Shown here: in pieces, positions 18,262-27,581 of the stretch
Position numbering within the stretch: position 1 is the stretch's first letter
Layout of the letters: every line of letters begins with the position of its first letter
Assembly: GCF_008039555.1 (NCBI RefSeq)
Contig: NZ_VDUW01000001.1
Location: forward strand, 310,001 to 374,000
Reading direction: 5' to 3'
Length of the DNA stretch: 64,000 nucleotides
DNA from: Cerasibacillus terrae
GTDB taxonomy: Bacteria; Bacillota; Bacilli; Bacillales; Amphibacillaceae
Made by a program: the position numbers and the translations under genes
Notes under the pieces: model-generated
The model's database searches: none
Seen by the model: the letters and a program-made list of their open reading frames with translations, nothing else
Told to the model about the DNA's origin: nothing

Positions 18262-19537
18262 AACATACTATGAACATATTGATGAAACCATTTATTCTGA
18301 AAAGTTACCAAATGGACTACAAGTATTTTTATTACCAAAACAAGAAATGTCAAAAACATTCGGTATATTTTGTACAAATTATGGATCCATTGATCATACA
18401 TTCACTCCAATTGGTGAAACAGAACAGATTACTGTTCCAGACGGGGTTGCACATTTTTTAGAACATAAACTTTTTGAGAAAAAGGATAGGGATGTATTCA
18501 CTGACTTCAGTAATCAAGGTGCATCTGCAAATGCATTTACGTCATTTACAAAGACAGCTTATTTATTTTCAGCAACAAATAATATCGAGAAAAATGTAAA
18601 AACATTACTTGACTTTGTGCAAGATCCCTATTTTTCGGATGAATCAGTTGAAAAGGAGAAAGGTATCATCGCCCAAGAAATCAAAATGTATGATGATCAA
18701 CCAGACTGGCGTTCTTTTATGGGGACACTACAAACTATGTTTAAAAATCATCCAATTACAATAGATATTGCTGGAACAGTTGATTCCATCCATACTATAA
18801 CGAAGGATCATTTGTATACGTGCTATCACACATTTTATCATCCAGAAAATATGATTTTATTTATAGCTGGAAATTTTGAACCTAACCAGATGAGTCAGCT
18901 CATTCGGGACAATCAAACAAGTAAAACTTTTGAACCATTGAATGAACTACGTACACAATATCCCAAAGAGCCAGAACATGCTTATATGGATGAAAAAACA
19001 ATTCATATGCCGGTATCTATTCCGAAATGTACTGTAGGAATTAAGGAATCGGTAAAACCACTTGAAAAAGAGGAATTCTTAAAAAAGGATTTACTACAAC
19101 AAATGATTTTAGATCATTATTTTTCCAAAGGTGGGAAACTTTATCAAATCTTATATGAAGAAAATTTAATTGACAATAGCTTCTTTTATCAAACAACTTT
19201 AGAGAAAAACTTTGGATATTCTTTAATTGGTGGAAACACGAATAAACCAGATGAATTTATTCAAAGGATGAAGGAGTTATTAATGTCTGTAAAAGATGAA
19301 CAACTAACAGAAGCAGATGTAGATCGCATGAAGAAACGAAAAATTGGTCAAATGCTCCGTTCAATGAATTCTTTAGAGTATATAGCAAATAATTACATTC
19401 ATTATGCAATTGCTGATATTGATTTCTTTCAGGTGATTCCAGAAATTGAGTCATTAACAAGAGAGGATATACAACACTTTATTAAAAATTGGATTGATGA
19501 AAAGAGACTATCCGTATGTAAAATTATGCCACAATAA
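18254..19537 (+). CDS. ymfH: M16-family zinc metallopeptidase
   Basis: 427-aa active member of the YmfF/YmfH pair. The inverted zinc motif HFLEH is at about 70-74 (VAHFLEHKLFE), with the downstream glutamate in EKGIIAQEIKMYDDQPDW near 136. No signal peptide, so probably cytosolic. ATG 18254 lies eight bases after GGAGG inside the end of ymfF; TTG 18251 is an alternative. Ten bases after its stop the SDR gene ymfI begins. Homologous pairs occur next to cell-envelope genes in many Firmicutes, but no physiological substrate is established to my knowledge. Confidence 0.88.
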   Translation: MDKTYYEHIDETIYSEKLPNGLQVFLLPKQEMSKTFGIFCTNYGSIDHTFTPIGETEQITVPDGVAHFLEHKLFEKKDRDVFTDFSNQGASANAFTSFTKTAYLFSATNNIEKNVKTLLDFVQDPYFSDESVEKEKGIIAQEIKMYDDQPDWRSFMGTLQTMFKNHPITIDIAGTVDSIHTITKDHLYTCYHTFYHPENMILFIAGNFEPNQMSQLIRDNQTSKTFEPLNELRTQYPKEPEHAYMDEKTIHMPVSIPKCTVGIKESVKPLEKEEFLKKDLLQQMILDHYFSKGGKLYQILYEENLIDNSFFYQTTLEKNFGYSLIGGNTNKPDEFIQRMKELLMSVKDEQLTEADVDRMKKRKIGQMLRSMNSLEYIANNYIHYAIADIDFFQVIPEIESLTREDIQHFIKNWIDEKRLSVCKIMPQ

Positions 19538-19547
19538 GGGGAAGACA

Positions 19548-20267
19548 ATGGGGAAAAATGTATTAATAGTAGGAGCCAGTGGAGGTATTGGCAGTGAAAT
19601 TGCTAAATTACTCGGAAATGCAGGATATCAACTTATATTACATTTTAATGAAAATAAAGATAGTATAGAACGAATAACTGAAGAAGTTCCAAATGAATCA
19701 ATTTTATTAAAAGTCAAAGCTAATCTACAAAATACAGCACAATTGCAATCGTTCTTTAATCAGCTTGTCTTTCCAATCGATCATATTATATTTGCGCAAG
19801 GAAAAGCCTACTACGGATTATTCCAAGATACTTCAGAACAAGTAATGGATACTTTGTTAAATTTACATGTTAAAGCACCATGGCTTATATGTAAGGAACT
19901 GCTTCCGTCCATGATCAAACAACAAAAAGGTAATATTATATTTATTAGTTCAATTTGGGGAGAAGTAGGCGCAAGTAATGAGGTCATTTATTCTTCTGTA
20001 AAGGGTGCACAGAATAGCTTTGTTAAAGCTTTAGCTAAAGAAGTAGGTCCATCATCTATTTCTGTTAATGGAATTAGTCCAGGATTTATTCAGACAAAAA
20101 TGAATGAACATCTGTCAGCAGAAGATGTGGAAAGTATTGTTTCTGAAATTCCACTTCAACGAATTGGAATGGCGAGCGAAGTAGCACATGCCGTTCAATT
20201 TTTACTTGATGAACATTCCAATTATATTCAGGGACAAATTATAAAGATAGATGGTGGTTGGCAGTAA
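19548..20267 (+). CDS. ymfI: Short-chain dehydrogenase/reductase
   Basis: 239-aa classical SDR with NAD(P) loop GASGGIGSE near 9-17, catalytic serine in IIFISSIWGEVG, and YSSVK (YxxxK) near 149. It resembles FabG-type 3-oxoacyl-ACP reductases; the true substrate is not determined. ATG 19548 follows AAGGGGAAG at the proper distance. A longer reading beginning at 19494 would overlap ymfH by 44 bases and lacks a ribosome site, so I rejected it. Third gene of the ymfF-H-I unit. Confidence 0.87.
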   Translation: MGKNVLIVGASGGIGSEIAKLLGNAGYQLILHFNENKDSIERITEEVPNESILLKVKANLQNTAQLQSFFNQLVFPIDHIIFAQGKAYYGLFQDTSEQVMDTLLNLHVKAPWLICKELLPSMIKQQKGNIIFISSIWGEVGASNEVIYSSVKGAQNSFVKALAKEVGPSSISVNGISPGFIQTKMNEHLSAEDVESIVSEIPLQRIGMASEVAHAVQFLLDEHSNYIQGQIIKIDGGWQ

Positions 20268-20367
20268 CGCACGTGGAAGGATCCAGAATACCTTCTTATA
20301 GATGTATAAACTTAAGTCAAAATCAAATACTATATTTGAATTTGAATAATATCGAGGAGGTATTTAG

Positions 20368-20616
20368 ATGTCAGTACTTGATAATTTTGAATCCTGGAAA
20401 GGCTTTTTATCAAATCGTTTAGAACAAGCTAAATCAGAGGGAATGACAGAAGAAACAGTCACAAATGTTGCGTATGAGATAGGTGATTACCTAGCTAAAA
20501 CGGTGGATGCAAAAAATGATGAGCAAGCGATGCTTCGTGAACTTTGGAATGCTGCATCAGAAGAAGAACAAAAATCTATTGCAAATGCAATGGTGAAACT
20601 TGTTCAAAGACAATAA
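20368..20616 (+). CDS. ymfJ: DUF3243 protein YmfJ
   Basis: 82-aa, mostly helical, acidic protein of the DUF3243 family. It begins MSVLDNFESWKGFLSNRLEQ; no signal or membrane segment. ATG follows GAGGAGG. Own transcription unit: about 100 bases separate it from ymfI and a strong terminator follows. Function unknown. Confidence 0.85.
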   Translation: MSVLDNFESWKGFLSNRLEQAKSEGMTEETVTNVAYEIGDYLAKTVDAKNDEQAMLRELWNAASEEEQKSIANAMVKLVQRQ

Positions 20617-20623
20617 AATTTCT

Positions 20624-20656
20624 AAAAAGGAGCTGTGATTTTTACAGCTCCTTTTT
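20624..20656 (+). terminator. Terminator after ymfJ
   Basis: AAAAAGGAGCTGT (20624-20636) and ACAGCTCCTTTTT (20644-20656), 7-nt loop, ending in a T-run. Confidence 0.92.
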
Positions 20657-20800
20657 CTTCATAAAATATTTTATTCATTTTTATAATGAATTTACTTCCA
20701 TATAAACTGAAAATGATTTATTATAAAGCGTATATGATTGCATTTGTGTTATTCATTCGTTAACATATTAATGGAACTATTTAAATTAAAGGAGAAAGCC

Positions 20801-21580
20801 ATGGAAAAAACGGAATGGTATCTCGAATATGAAATCTTAATTAATCGGCCTGGATTGTTAGGAGATATTTCTTCTCTTTTAGGTATGCTATCTATTAATA
20901 TCATTATGATAAACGGAGTGAAGCATGCAAGACGAGGTCTTTTAATATTAACAAAAGATGATTTACAAATAGAGCGTTTAAAAACAGTTTTACAAACAAT
21001 GGACACGATTCAATTAATTAAACTTCGTAAACCAAAACTTAGGGACCGTTTAGCCGTTAGACATGGAAGATATATTCACAGTGATCAAGATGATCGTAAA
21101 CTTGTACGATTTGTAAGAAATGATCTTGGTATATTAGTCGATTTCATGGCAGAATTATTTAAAAAGAATGAGCATAAACTAGTTGGTATACGAGGTATGC
21201 CTCGAGTAGGAAAAACAGAAGCAGTTGTAGCTGCAAGTGTTTGCGCTAATAAACGATGGGTTTTTGTATCAAGTACATTATTAAAACAAACCGTCCGTAG
21301 CCAATTAATTAAAGGGGAATATAGCCCACAAAATACGTACATAATTGATGGAATTGTATCGAAACATCGTGCTAACGAGAAACATTGGCAATTAATTCGT
21401 GAAATTATGCAGTTACCAGCTGTGAAAGTAATTGAACATCCAGACATTTTTGTCCAAGCAACAGAGTATACTATGGAGGACTTTGATTATATTATTGAAC
21501 TCCGTAATCATGAAGATGAAGAAATATCATATAAAGATTTAGAGAGAAATACATTACATCATAATCAGGGATTTATGTAG
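20801..21580 (+). CDS. ymfK: DUF3388 protein YmfK (ACT-like plus P-loop-like motif)
   Basis: 259-aa protein of unknown function. The N-terminal 75 residues look like an ACT-type regulatory fold (YEILINRPGLLGDISSLLGM). A GMPRVGKTE sequence near 133-141 resembles a Walker A loop, suggesting nucleotide binding. The true start is most likely ATG 20801, just after AAAGGAG; an in-frame ATG at 20738 has no ribosome site. Located between ymfJ and rodZ as in B. subtilis. Confidence 0.82.
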   Translation: MEKTEWYLEYEILINRPGLLGDISSLLGMLSINIIMINGVKHARRGLLILTKDDLQIERLKTVLQTMDTIQLIKLRKPKLRDRLAVRHGRYIHSDQDDRKLVRFVRNDLGILVDFMAELFKKNEHKLVGIRGMPRVGKTEAVVAASVCANKRWVFVSSTLLKQTVRSQLIKGEYSPQNTYIIDGIVSKHRANEKHWQLIREIMQLPAVKVIEHPDIFVQATEYTMEDFDYIIELRNHEDEEISYKDLERNTLHHNQGFM

Positions 21581-21607
21581 TTACATTATATTTGGATGGT
21601 GTTGTTT

Positions 21608-22498
21608 ATGGATATAGGAGAAAGATTAAAAGAGGCCAGACAGGAAAAAGATATTTCATTGGAAAGCCTTCAAGATATTACCAAAATTCAAAAACGCTAT
21701 CTAGAAGCAATCGAAGCTGGTAATTTCGAGAAGCTTCCAGGTAATTTTTATGCTAGAGCTTTTATTAAAGAGTATGCTCTTGTTGTTGGTCTGGATCCGG
21801 AAGAGCTTTTAGAAGAATTTAAAACGCAAATTCCAGCACCGGATGAAACAGAAAATACACAGTACACAAGATTTAGTCGCACACAAAAAGAAAAGGAAAA
21901 AAATCATTCCATATTTTCATTTATTCCTACGATTATCGTTGTCATACTCGTTATAGGTATTATTGTTTCAATGGTGTATTTTTTAAATAAGAAACCAGAT
22001 AGCAATAGTCCAGTCGATGAGGAAAGTAATATCGATAAAAATGAATTTTATGTGACAGATCCAGATGAGAAAGAAAGTAAAGAAGAACCAAAAGAGGATA
22101 CAGAAAAAGAAAGTAATGAAAAAGATACGAATGAAGACGCTCAATCAGATGATTCTAATACAACATTAGAATTGGTTGAAGAAGGAACAGGAAATCATCC
22201 TGAATCAATTTTTAAATTATCTAAGCCTGAAGACGAAGTGAAAATTGTAGTAGAATCTGGCAGTAAAACATGGTTGGAAATTCAAGGTACAAATGGTGAA
22301 CGTTTATTTTATGATTCATTAACAGAAGAGACATCACCACATGAATTAGATGTGACAGGTGAGGAAGAAGTCTTTTTTAATATTGGTTATGCTGCAGATT
22401 TTACCATTACAATCAATGGAACAGAGTTAGAATATCCAATCGATCCGACAGATGTTGTCACACAAAAAATAAGGGTCAAAATAGGAAATGAGGAATAA
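21608..22498 (+). CDS. rodZ: RodZ/YmfM-type HTH membrane protein
   Basis: Bitopic cell-shape protein. A cytoplasmic helix-turn-helix of the Xre type occupies about 1-75 (IGERLKEARQEKDISLESLQ near the start). A basic stretch with RFSRTQKEKEK precedes a single membrane segment (about 108-128). A long Asp/Glu/Lys-rich linker and an extracellular DUF4115 beta domain (about 200-296) follow. RodZ homologues couple MreB filaments to the elongasome. I chose ATG 21608; an in-frame ATG at 21596 lacks a ribosome site, and the site for 21608 (GGATGGTG) is itself weak. Lies just before pgsA, as in B. subtilis. Confidence 0.87.
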   Translation: MDIGERLKEARQEKDISLESLQDITKIQKRYLEAIEAGNFEKLPGNFYARAFIKEYALVVGLDPEELLEEFKTQIPAPDETENTQYTRFSRTQKEKEKNHSIFSFIPTIIVVILVIGIIVSMVYFLNKKPDSNSPVDEESNIDKNEFYVTDPDEKESKEEPKEDTEKESNEKDTNEDAQSDDSNTTLELVEEGTGNHPESIFKLSKPEDEVKIVVESGSKTWLEIQGTNGERLFYDSLTEETSPHELDVTGEEEVFFNIGYAADFTITINGTELEYPIDPTDVVTQKIRVKIGNEE

Positions 22499-22505
22499 AC
22501 ATATA

Positions 22506-22542
22506 AAAACCCTTCCCATAAATATATGTGGAAGGGTTTTTT
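22506..22542 (+). terminator. Terminator after rodZ
   Basis: AAAACCCTTC...GAAGGGTTTTTT with additional inner pairing CATA/TATG; stem arms about 22506-22520 and 22525-22540, followed by Ts. pgsA is therefore partly separated from rodZ. Confidence 0.88.
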
Positions 22543-22582
22543 AAGCTCATATTTTTTAAAATCATAGGAGGAATCTCAAACA

Positions 22583-23161
22583 ATGAACATACCAAATCGA
22601 ATCACTTTATCACGTATTATGTTAATTCCCATTTTTATTATCATTTTGAGTGTACCTTTTAATTGGGGAGAATGGCAAATTGGTGAAGATGTTCTTCCAA
22701 TCACTCATTTTGTTGCAGCTATTGTATTTATTATTGCTTCTGCAACGGATTGGATTGATGGGCATTATGCAAGAAAGTACCAATTGGTTACCAATCTAGG
22801 GAAATTTCTTGACCCACTCGCAGATAAATTGCTTGTGTCTGCCGCGCTTATCTTACTTGTTGAAATGGGAATAGCACCAGCTTGGGTTGTTATTTTAATT
22901 ATTAGTCGCGAATTAGCTGTGACAGGTCTTCGTCTTGTTGCTGCCGGAGAGGGTATTGTACTTGCAGCTAGTAATTTAGGTAAAGTTAAAACAGCATCCC
23001 AATTAGTGGCCATTGCATTGTTATTATTACATAATTACCCATTTTCCTATCTTGGTTTTCCAATCGACATGATTATGTTGTATATTGCGCTATTTTTCAC
23101 TGTGCTCTCTGGAGTGGATTACTTCATTAAAAATTGGCATGTTATGGAGGAATCAAAATAA
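22583..23161 (+). CDS. pgsA: Phosphatidylglycerophosphate synthase
   Basis: CDP-diacylglycerol-glycerol-3-phosphate 3-phosphatidyltransferase, the committed step to phosphatidylglycerol. 192 aa with about five or six membrane helices. The CDP-alcohol phosphotransferase signature DGx2ARx8Gx3Dx3D is intact: DGHYARKYQ...GKFLDPLADK at about 58-82. SD AGGAGG lies 9 bases before the ATG. Its stop overlaps the cinA start in TAATG. Confidence 0.96.
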   Translation: MNIPNRITLSRIMLIPIFIIILSVPFNWGEWQIGEDVLPITHFVAAIVFIIASATDWIDGHYARKYQLVTNLGKFLDPLADKLLVSAALILLVEMGIAPAWVVILIISRELAVTGLRLVAAGEGIVLAASNLGKVKTASQLVAIALLLLHNYPFSYLGFPIDMIMLYIALFFTVLSGVDYFIKNWHVMEESK

Positions 23162-24414
23162 TGAAGGAATATCAGGCAGAAATAATTGCTGTAGGAACAG
23201 AATTATTACTTGGGCAAATTGCAAATACAAATGCACAATGGATCTCGAAGCAATTAGCAGCAAACGGGATAAATGTTCACTATCATGAAGTTGTTGGAGA
23301 TAATTTAAAACGTGTTTCAAGTACTTTCCATCTAGCTAAAAAGCGTTCTGACATTATTATCGTTACAGGTGGTCTTGGGCCAACTGATGATGACTTAACA
23401 AGGGAAGCATTTCAAGAAGTAAGTGATATGGAGCTTATGGAACATGAGGAATCCATGAAGAAGATTGAAGCATATTTTAAGAAACACCATACAGAAATGA
23501 CGGATAATAACAAAAAGCAAGCACGTGTTTTTAAAGGATCTACCGTAATAGAAAATAAAGTAGGAATGGCTCCAGGAATGATCATTACCCACGAAGGGAA
23601 AGTATGGATCTTTTTACCAGGTGTACCAAATGAAATGAAATCAATGTTCACAAATGAGATTATTCCTTATTTATATAAAATCACTGGACAAAAGCAATTA
23701 ATCCAATCAATGGTCTTACGGTTTATTGGTATCGGTGAGGCAAAATTAGAACATGAACTACAAGATATGATTAAAGAGCAATCTAATCCAACTATAGCGC
23801 CTTTAGCACAAAGTGATGGACTTATCATTCGTTTAACAGTAAAGGCCGATTCAGAAAGACAAGCAAGTCACTTATTAAAAGAATGCAAAAATAAAATACT
23901 CACTCGAGTTGGTAAATTCTATGTGGGAACAGATTATGAAACAATAGAGAAAAAGGCATTATTCATGCTCAATCAACGAAAACTAACGATTGGAACGGCA
24001 GAAAGTTTGACAGGGGGAATGTTTAGCCAAAAGCTGACTTCTGTTTCCGGTTCTTCTGGAGTTTTTAAGGGCGGAATTGTTTGTTATGATCCCCAAGTTA
24101 AAACAGATATACTTGGTGTTTCAACGGAATTAATCAATACGAAGGGAACGGTTAGTTACGAATGTGCAAGTGCTTTAGCACATAATGTATGTAAATTATT
24201 GAAAACAAATATAGGAATTAGCTTTACCGGAATTGCTGGACCGACCAATATTGAGGGAAAACCAGTTGGAACTGTCTTTATTGGTATTGCTAATGATAAA
24301 GGCGAAGAATTAGTTGAAAAACATATGATTTTTGGTGATCGCGAATCAATCAGGCGAAAAGCTGTGTTAAAAGGGTATGAAATATTATTTAAGTTTTTAA
24401 AATCGATAAATTGA
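23161..24414 (+). CDS. cinA: CinA, competence/damage-inducible protein (NMN amidase family)
   Basis: 417-aa two-domain protein: an N-terminal MoCF-like domain (1-170, with VTGGLGPTDDDLTREAF near 70) and a C-terminal CinA amidase-type domain (about 255-415, with TAESLTGGMFSQKLT and SFTGIAGPTN). Family members hydrolyse ADP-ribose/NMN derivatives; in competent bacteria CinA works with RecA. True start is ATG 23161, preceded by TGGAGG, overlapping the pgsA stop by one base; an ATG at 23134 lies inside pgsA without a ribosome site. Upstream of recA as in B. subtilis. Confidence 0.94.
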   Translation: MKEYQAEIIAVGTELLLGQIANTNAQWISKQLAANGINVHYHEVVGDNLKRVSSTFHLAKKRSDIIIVTGGLGPTDDDLTREAFQEVSDMELMEHEESMKKIEAYFKKHHTEMTDNNKKQARVFKGSTVIENKVGMAPGMIITHEGKVWIFLPGVPNEMKSMFTNEIIPYLYKITGQKQLIQSMVLRFIGIGEAKLEHELQDMIKEQSNPTIAPLAQSDGLIIRLTVKADSERQASHLLKECKNKILTRVGKFYVGTDYETIEKKALFMLNQRKLTIGTAESLTGGMFSQKLTSVSGSSGVFKGGIVCYDPQVKTDILGVSTELINTKGTVSYECASALAHNVCKLLKTNIGISFTGIAGPTNIEGKPVGTVFIGIANDKGEELVEKHMIFGDRESIRRKAVLKGYEILFKFLKSIN

Positions 24415-24499
24415 CATGTTACAAGCATTAAAAGTGAATATTTCATTAATAATGATTACAAAAATTGCTTTTCTAGTTAATTATTGATTACAAAATACA

Positions 24500-24513
24500 A
24501 GAACACTTATTCG
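24500..24513. promoter_or_regulatory. LexA (SOS) box of recA
   Basis: AGAACACTTATTCG matches the Bacillus LexA consensus CGAACNNNNGTTCG at 12 of 14 positions counting free bases. It lies directly upstream of the recA -35 element. Confidence 0.75.
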
Positions 24514-24521
24514 GTTTCTTC

Positions 24522-24550
24522 TTGGCAAATGAAATAAAAAGTTGTATGAT
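24522..24550 (+). promoter_or_regulatory. SigA promoter of recA
   Basis: TTGGCA (24522-24527), 17-bp spacer, TATGAT (24545-24550). Strong match, 29 bases before the TTG start. Confidence 0.75.
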
Positions 24551-24578
24551 AGATATAATGATAAAGGAGGTTGTTTCA

Positions 24579-25622
24579 TTGAGTGATAGAAAACAAGCAT
24601 TAGATAATGCATTAAGACAGATAGAGAAGCAATTCGGTAAAGGTTCTATTATGAAATTAGGGGAAGAAGCAAATAAAAAAATTGAAACTATTTCTAGTGG
24701 TTCATTGGCCTTAGATATTGCATTAGGCATTGGTGGTTATCCACGCGGTCGAGTCATTGAAATTTATGGACCAGAATCATCTGGTAAGACAACAGTAGCT
24801 TTACACGCCATTGCTGAAGCACAGAAAAATGGTGGTCAAGCAGCATTTATTGATGCAGAACATGCGTTAGATCCTACATATGCGAAAGCATTAGGCGTAA
24901 ATATTGAAGAATTATTATTGTCTCAGCCTGATACAGGGGAACAAGCACTAGAAATTGCAGAGGCACTAGTACGTAGTGGGGCAGTTGACATTATTGTAGT
25001 TGACTCTGTTGCTGCACTTGTTCCAAAGGCAGAAATTGAAGGTGAAATGGGAGATTCCCATGTTGGTTTACAAGCTCGACTTATGTCTCAAGCACTACGG
25101 AAGCTTTCAGGTGCTATTAATAAATCAAAAACAACTGCTGTTTTCATTAATCAAATCCGCGAAAAAGTTGGTGTAATGTTCGGAAATCCTGAAACAACTC
25201 CAGGTGGACGTGCATTGAAATTCTATTCTTCTGTTCGTTTAGAAGTACGCCGTGCAGAAACATTGAAACAAGGAAATGAAATGGTCGGAAACCGTGCACG
25301 AATTAAGGTTGTTAAAAATAAAGTAGCACCTCCATTTAAGCAAGCGGAGGTAGATATCATGTATGGTGAAGGAATCTCTAAAGAAGGTGAATTACTAGAT
25401 ATTGGCTCTGATTTAGATATTGTCACAAAAAGTGGTGCATGGTATTCCTATGAAGAAGAAAGACTCGGGCAAGGACGAGAAAATGCTAAGCAATTTCTAC
25501 AAGCTCATCCTGATATGCTAGAAGAAATCCAAGGAGAAATCCGAAATCATTATAAATTAGATTCAGATAAAGAAGAGGAAACGGCAGAAGAAGGCCAGGA
25601 AGTATTGGATTTACAGGAATAA
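24579..25622 (+). CDS. recA: Recombinase RecA
   Basis: 347-aa recombinase that forms filaments on single-stranded DNA, pairs homologous strands and triggers LexA self-cleavage. Walker A GPESSGKT at 64-71, Walker [13 protein letters not shown] near 140, loop 2 region and [20 protein letters not shown] near 205. The start is TTG 24579, seven bases after AAAGGAGG, giving the family-standard N-terminus [20 protein letters not shown] longer frame from 24522 covers the promoter and cannot be right. Acidic C-terminal tail as usual. A LexA box lies upstream. Confidence 0.97.
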   Translation: MSDRKQALDNALRQIEKQFGKGSIMKLGEEANKKIETISSGSLALDIALGIGGYPRGRVIEIYGPESSGKTTVALHAIAEAQKNGGQAAFIDAEHALDPTYAKALGVNIEELLLSQPDTGEQALEIAEALVRSGAVDIIVVDSVAALVPKAEIEGEMGDSHVGLQARLMSQALRKLSGAINKSKTTAVFINQIREKVGVMFGNPETTPGGRALKFYSSVRLEVRRAETLKQGNEMVGNRARIKVVKNKVAPPFKQAEVDIMYGEGISKEGELLDIGSDLDIVTKSGAWYSYEEERLGQGRENAKQFLQAHPDMLEEIQGEIRNHYKLDSDKEEETAEEGQEVLDLQE

Positions 25623-25653
25623 TCCTATTTTTTTCTCTAATATTTAATAGACT

Positions 25654-25683
25654 ACCCTTTATCATATGAGATAAAGGGTTTTA
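25654..25683 (+). terminator. Terminator of recA
   Basis: ACCCTTTATC (25654-25663) and GATAAAGGGT (25670-25679), 6-nt loop, followed by TTTAATTT. Confidence 0.82.
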
Positions 25684-25718
25684 ATTTGGTGAAAGAATTT
25701 ATTTCCTTAAATATAACC

Positions 25719-25765
25719 AAAACTTGTGAAGATTTCTTGACAAGTTTTACCTGGACAATTAAAAT
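25719..25765 (+). promoter_or_regulatory. rny promoter overlapped by an inverted repeat
   Basis: TTGACA (25737-25742), 17-bp spacer, TAAAAT (25760-25765) is a good SigA promoter. A 9-bp inverted repeat AAAACTTGT (25719-25727) / ACAAGTTTT (25740-25748) overlaps the -35 and could be an operator. The rny leader is then about 110 nt long. Confidence 0.55.
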
Positions 25766-25882
25766 TGAAGATGTATAGTTATATCTTTTAAAATTATACA
25801 CGTTGTATTTTTATTTATTGAATATGGTACATGCCGACAATAATGAATTCAACAAATTTATAGCAATAGGAGGTGAGAAACC

Positions 25883-27448
25883 GTGGATTATCCTATAATC
25901 ATCTCCATTTTGCTTGCCTTGTTCCTAATCGTCGGTATTGTTGTTGGTTATCTGATTCGTAAAAAAATTGCTGAAGCTAAAATTTCAAGTGCAGAAACAT
26001 TAGCAAAACAAATAGTTGAAGAAGCAAAGCGTAATGCTAAGGCAGCTAAAAAAGAAGCTCTTTTAGAAGCGAAAGATGAAATATATCAATTACGTCAAGA
26101 AACCGAAAAAGAGTTGCATGAACGCCGTGCAGAATTGCAAAAGCAAGAAAATCGCCTCATGAAAAAGGAGGAAAATCTAGATAAAAGAAGCGAAACGCTT
26201 GATAAGCGTGAGCTCATGTTAGAGAAAAAGGAATCTTCCCTAACAACAAAACAACAACAAATTGAAGAAATGGAAAGCAAAGTGGAAGCTGTGATAACTG
26301 AGCAGCAGTCCAAGCTTGAACGCATTTCAGGATATACAACAGAGCAAGCAAAACAAGTGATCCTGAGCCGTATTGAAAAAGAATTAAGACATGATTCTGC
26401 CATGATGATTAAAGAAACAGAAAATCGCGCAAAAGAAGAAGCAGACAAAAAGGCAAAAGAAGTCCTTTCTACTGCAATTCAGCGTTGTGCAGCAGATCAT
26501 GTTGCTGAAACAACGGTATCTGTTGTAAGTTTGCCAAATGATGAAATGAAAGGACGTATTATTGGTCGTGAAGGACGAAATATACGTACTTTGGAAACAT
26601 TAACTGGTATTGATTTAATCATTGATGATACACCAGAAGCTGTTATACTATCTGGCTTTGATCCAATTCGTAGAGAAATTGCTCGAATTGCATTACAAAA
26701 TCTTGTTCAAGATGGACGAATCCATCCAGCAAGAATAGAAGAAATGGTAGACAAAGCGCGCCGAGAGGTGGACGAGCATATACGTGAAGTCGGTGAAGAA
26801 ACAATCTTTGAGCTTGGTGTACATGGCTTACATCCAGACTTAATAAAAATACTAGGTCGTTTAAAATATCGTACAAGCTATGGACAGAACGTCTTAAAGC
26901 ATTCAATGGAAGTAGCGTATCTTTCTGGATTGCTTGCTGCTGAATTAGGTGAAGATGAAGTATTGGCAAAAAGAGCTGGTTTGCTTCATGATATCGGAAA
27001 AGCAATTGACCATGAAGTAGAAGGAAGTCATGTTCAAATCGGTAAAGAATTAGCGATGAAGTATAATGAACATGAAATTGTTATTAATGCTATTGCCTCA
27101 CACCATGGTGATGAAGAACAAACTTCTGTTGTTTCAGTTTTAGTTGCTGCCGCAGATGCAATTTCTGCAGCACGACCTGGAGCACGAAGCGAATCATTAG
27201 AAAACTATATCAAACGTCTTGAAAAACTAGAATCCATTTCAGAGTCGTTTGACGGAGTTGAAAAATCATATGCTATCCAAGCCGGACGGGAAATTCGAAT
27301 TATTGTAAAGCCTGATATGATTGATGATGTTGATTCTGTTCATATTGCTCGAGATATTCGAAAGCGAATTGAGAAAGAATTGAATTATCCAGGTCATATA
27401 AAGATTACCGTCATACGTGAAACACGAGCTATTGAATATGCTAAATAA
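25883..27448 (+). CDS. rny: Ribonuclease Y
   Basis: Membrane-anchored endoribonuclease that starts bulk mRNA decay and processes riboswitch and operon transcripts. 521 aa: N-terminal membrane helix (about 4-24), long coiled coil (about 28-200), KH domain starting near 213 ([19 protein letters not shown]), and an HD domain with the catalytic pair in [15 protein letters not shown] near 363. GTG start follows AGGAGGTGAGAAACC. ymdB follows as in B. subtilis. RNase J2 is missing from its usual place in this window. Confidence 0.97.
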   Translation: MDYPIIISILLALFLIVGIVVGYLIRKKIAEAKISSAETLAKQIVEEAKRNAKAAKKEALLEAKDEIYQLRQETEKELHERRAELQKQENRLMKKEENLDKRSETLDKRELMLEKKESSLTTKQQQIEEMESKVEAVITEQQSKLERISGYTTEQAKQVILSRIEKELRHDSAMMIKETENRAKEEADKKAKEVLSTAIQRCAADHVAETTVSVVSLPNDEMKGRIIGREGRNIRTLETLTGIDLIIDDTPEAVILSGFDPIRREIARIALQNLVQDGRIHPARIEEMVDKARREVDEHIREVGEETIFELGVHGLHPDLIKILGRLKYRTSYGQNVLKHSMEVAYLSGLLAAELGEDEVLAKRAGLLHDIGKAIDHEVEGSHVQIGKELAMKYNEHEIVINAIASHHGDEEQTSVVSVLVAAADAISAARPGARSESLENYIKRLEKLESISESFDGVEKSYAIQAGREIRIIVKPDMIDDVDSVHIARDIRKRIEKELNYPGHIKITVIRETRAIEYAK

Positions 27449-27489
27449 TTCATAAACCTGATTGTGTGTTATATTTAAAGCAATTAAGT

Positions 27490-27522
27490 AAAAGCGGAGT
27501 AATTACTCCGCTTTTATTTTTT
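27490..27522 (+). terminator. Terminator after rny
   Basis: AAAAGCGGAGT (27490-27500), AATT, ACTCCGCTTTT (27505-27515), then ATTTTTT. Confidence 0.9.
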
Positions 27523-27581
27523 GACATTTATTTTTATTTGTGGAAAACTATACATATTATAAAATATAGGATGATAAATAT

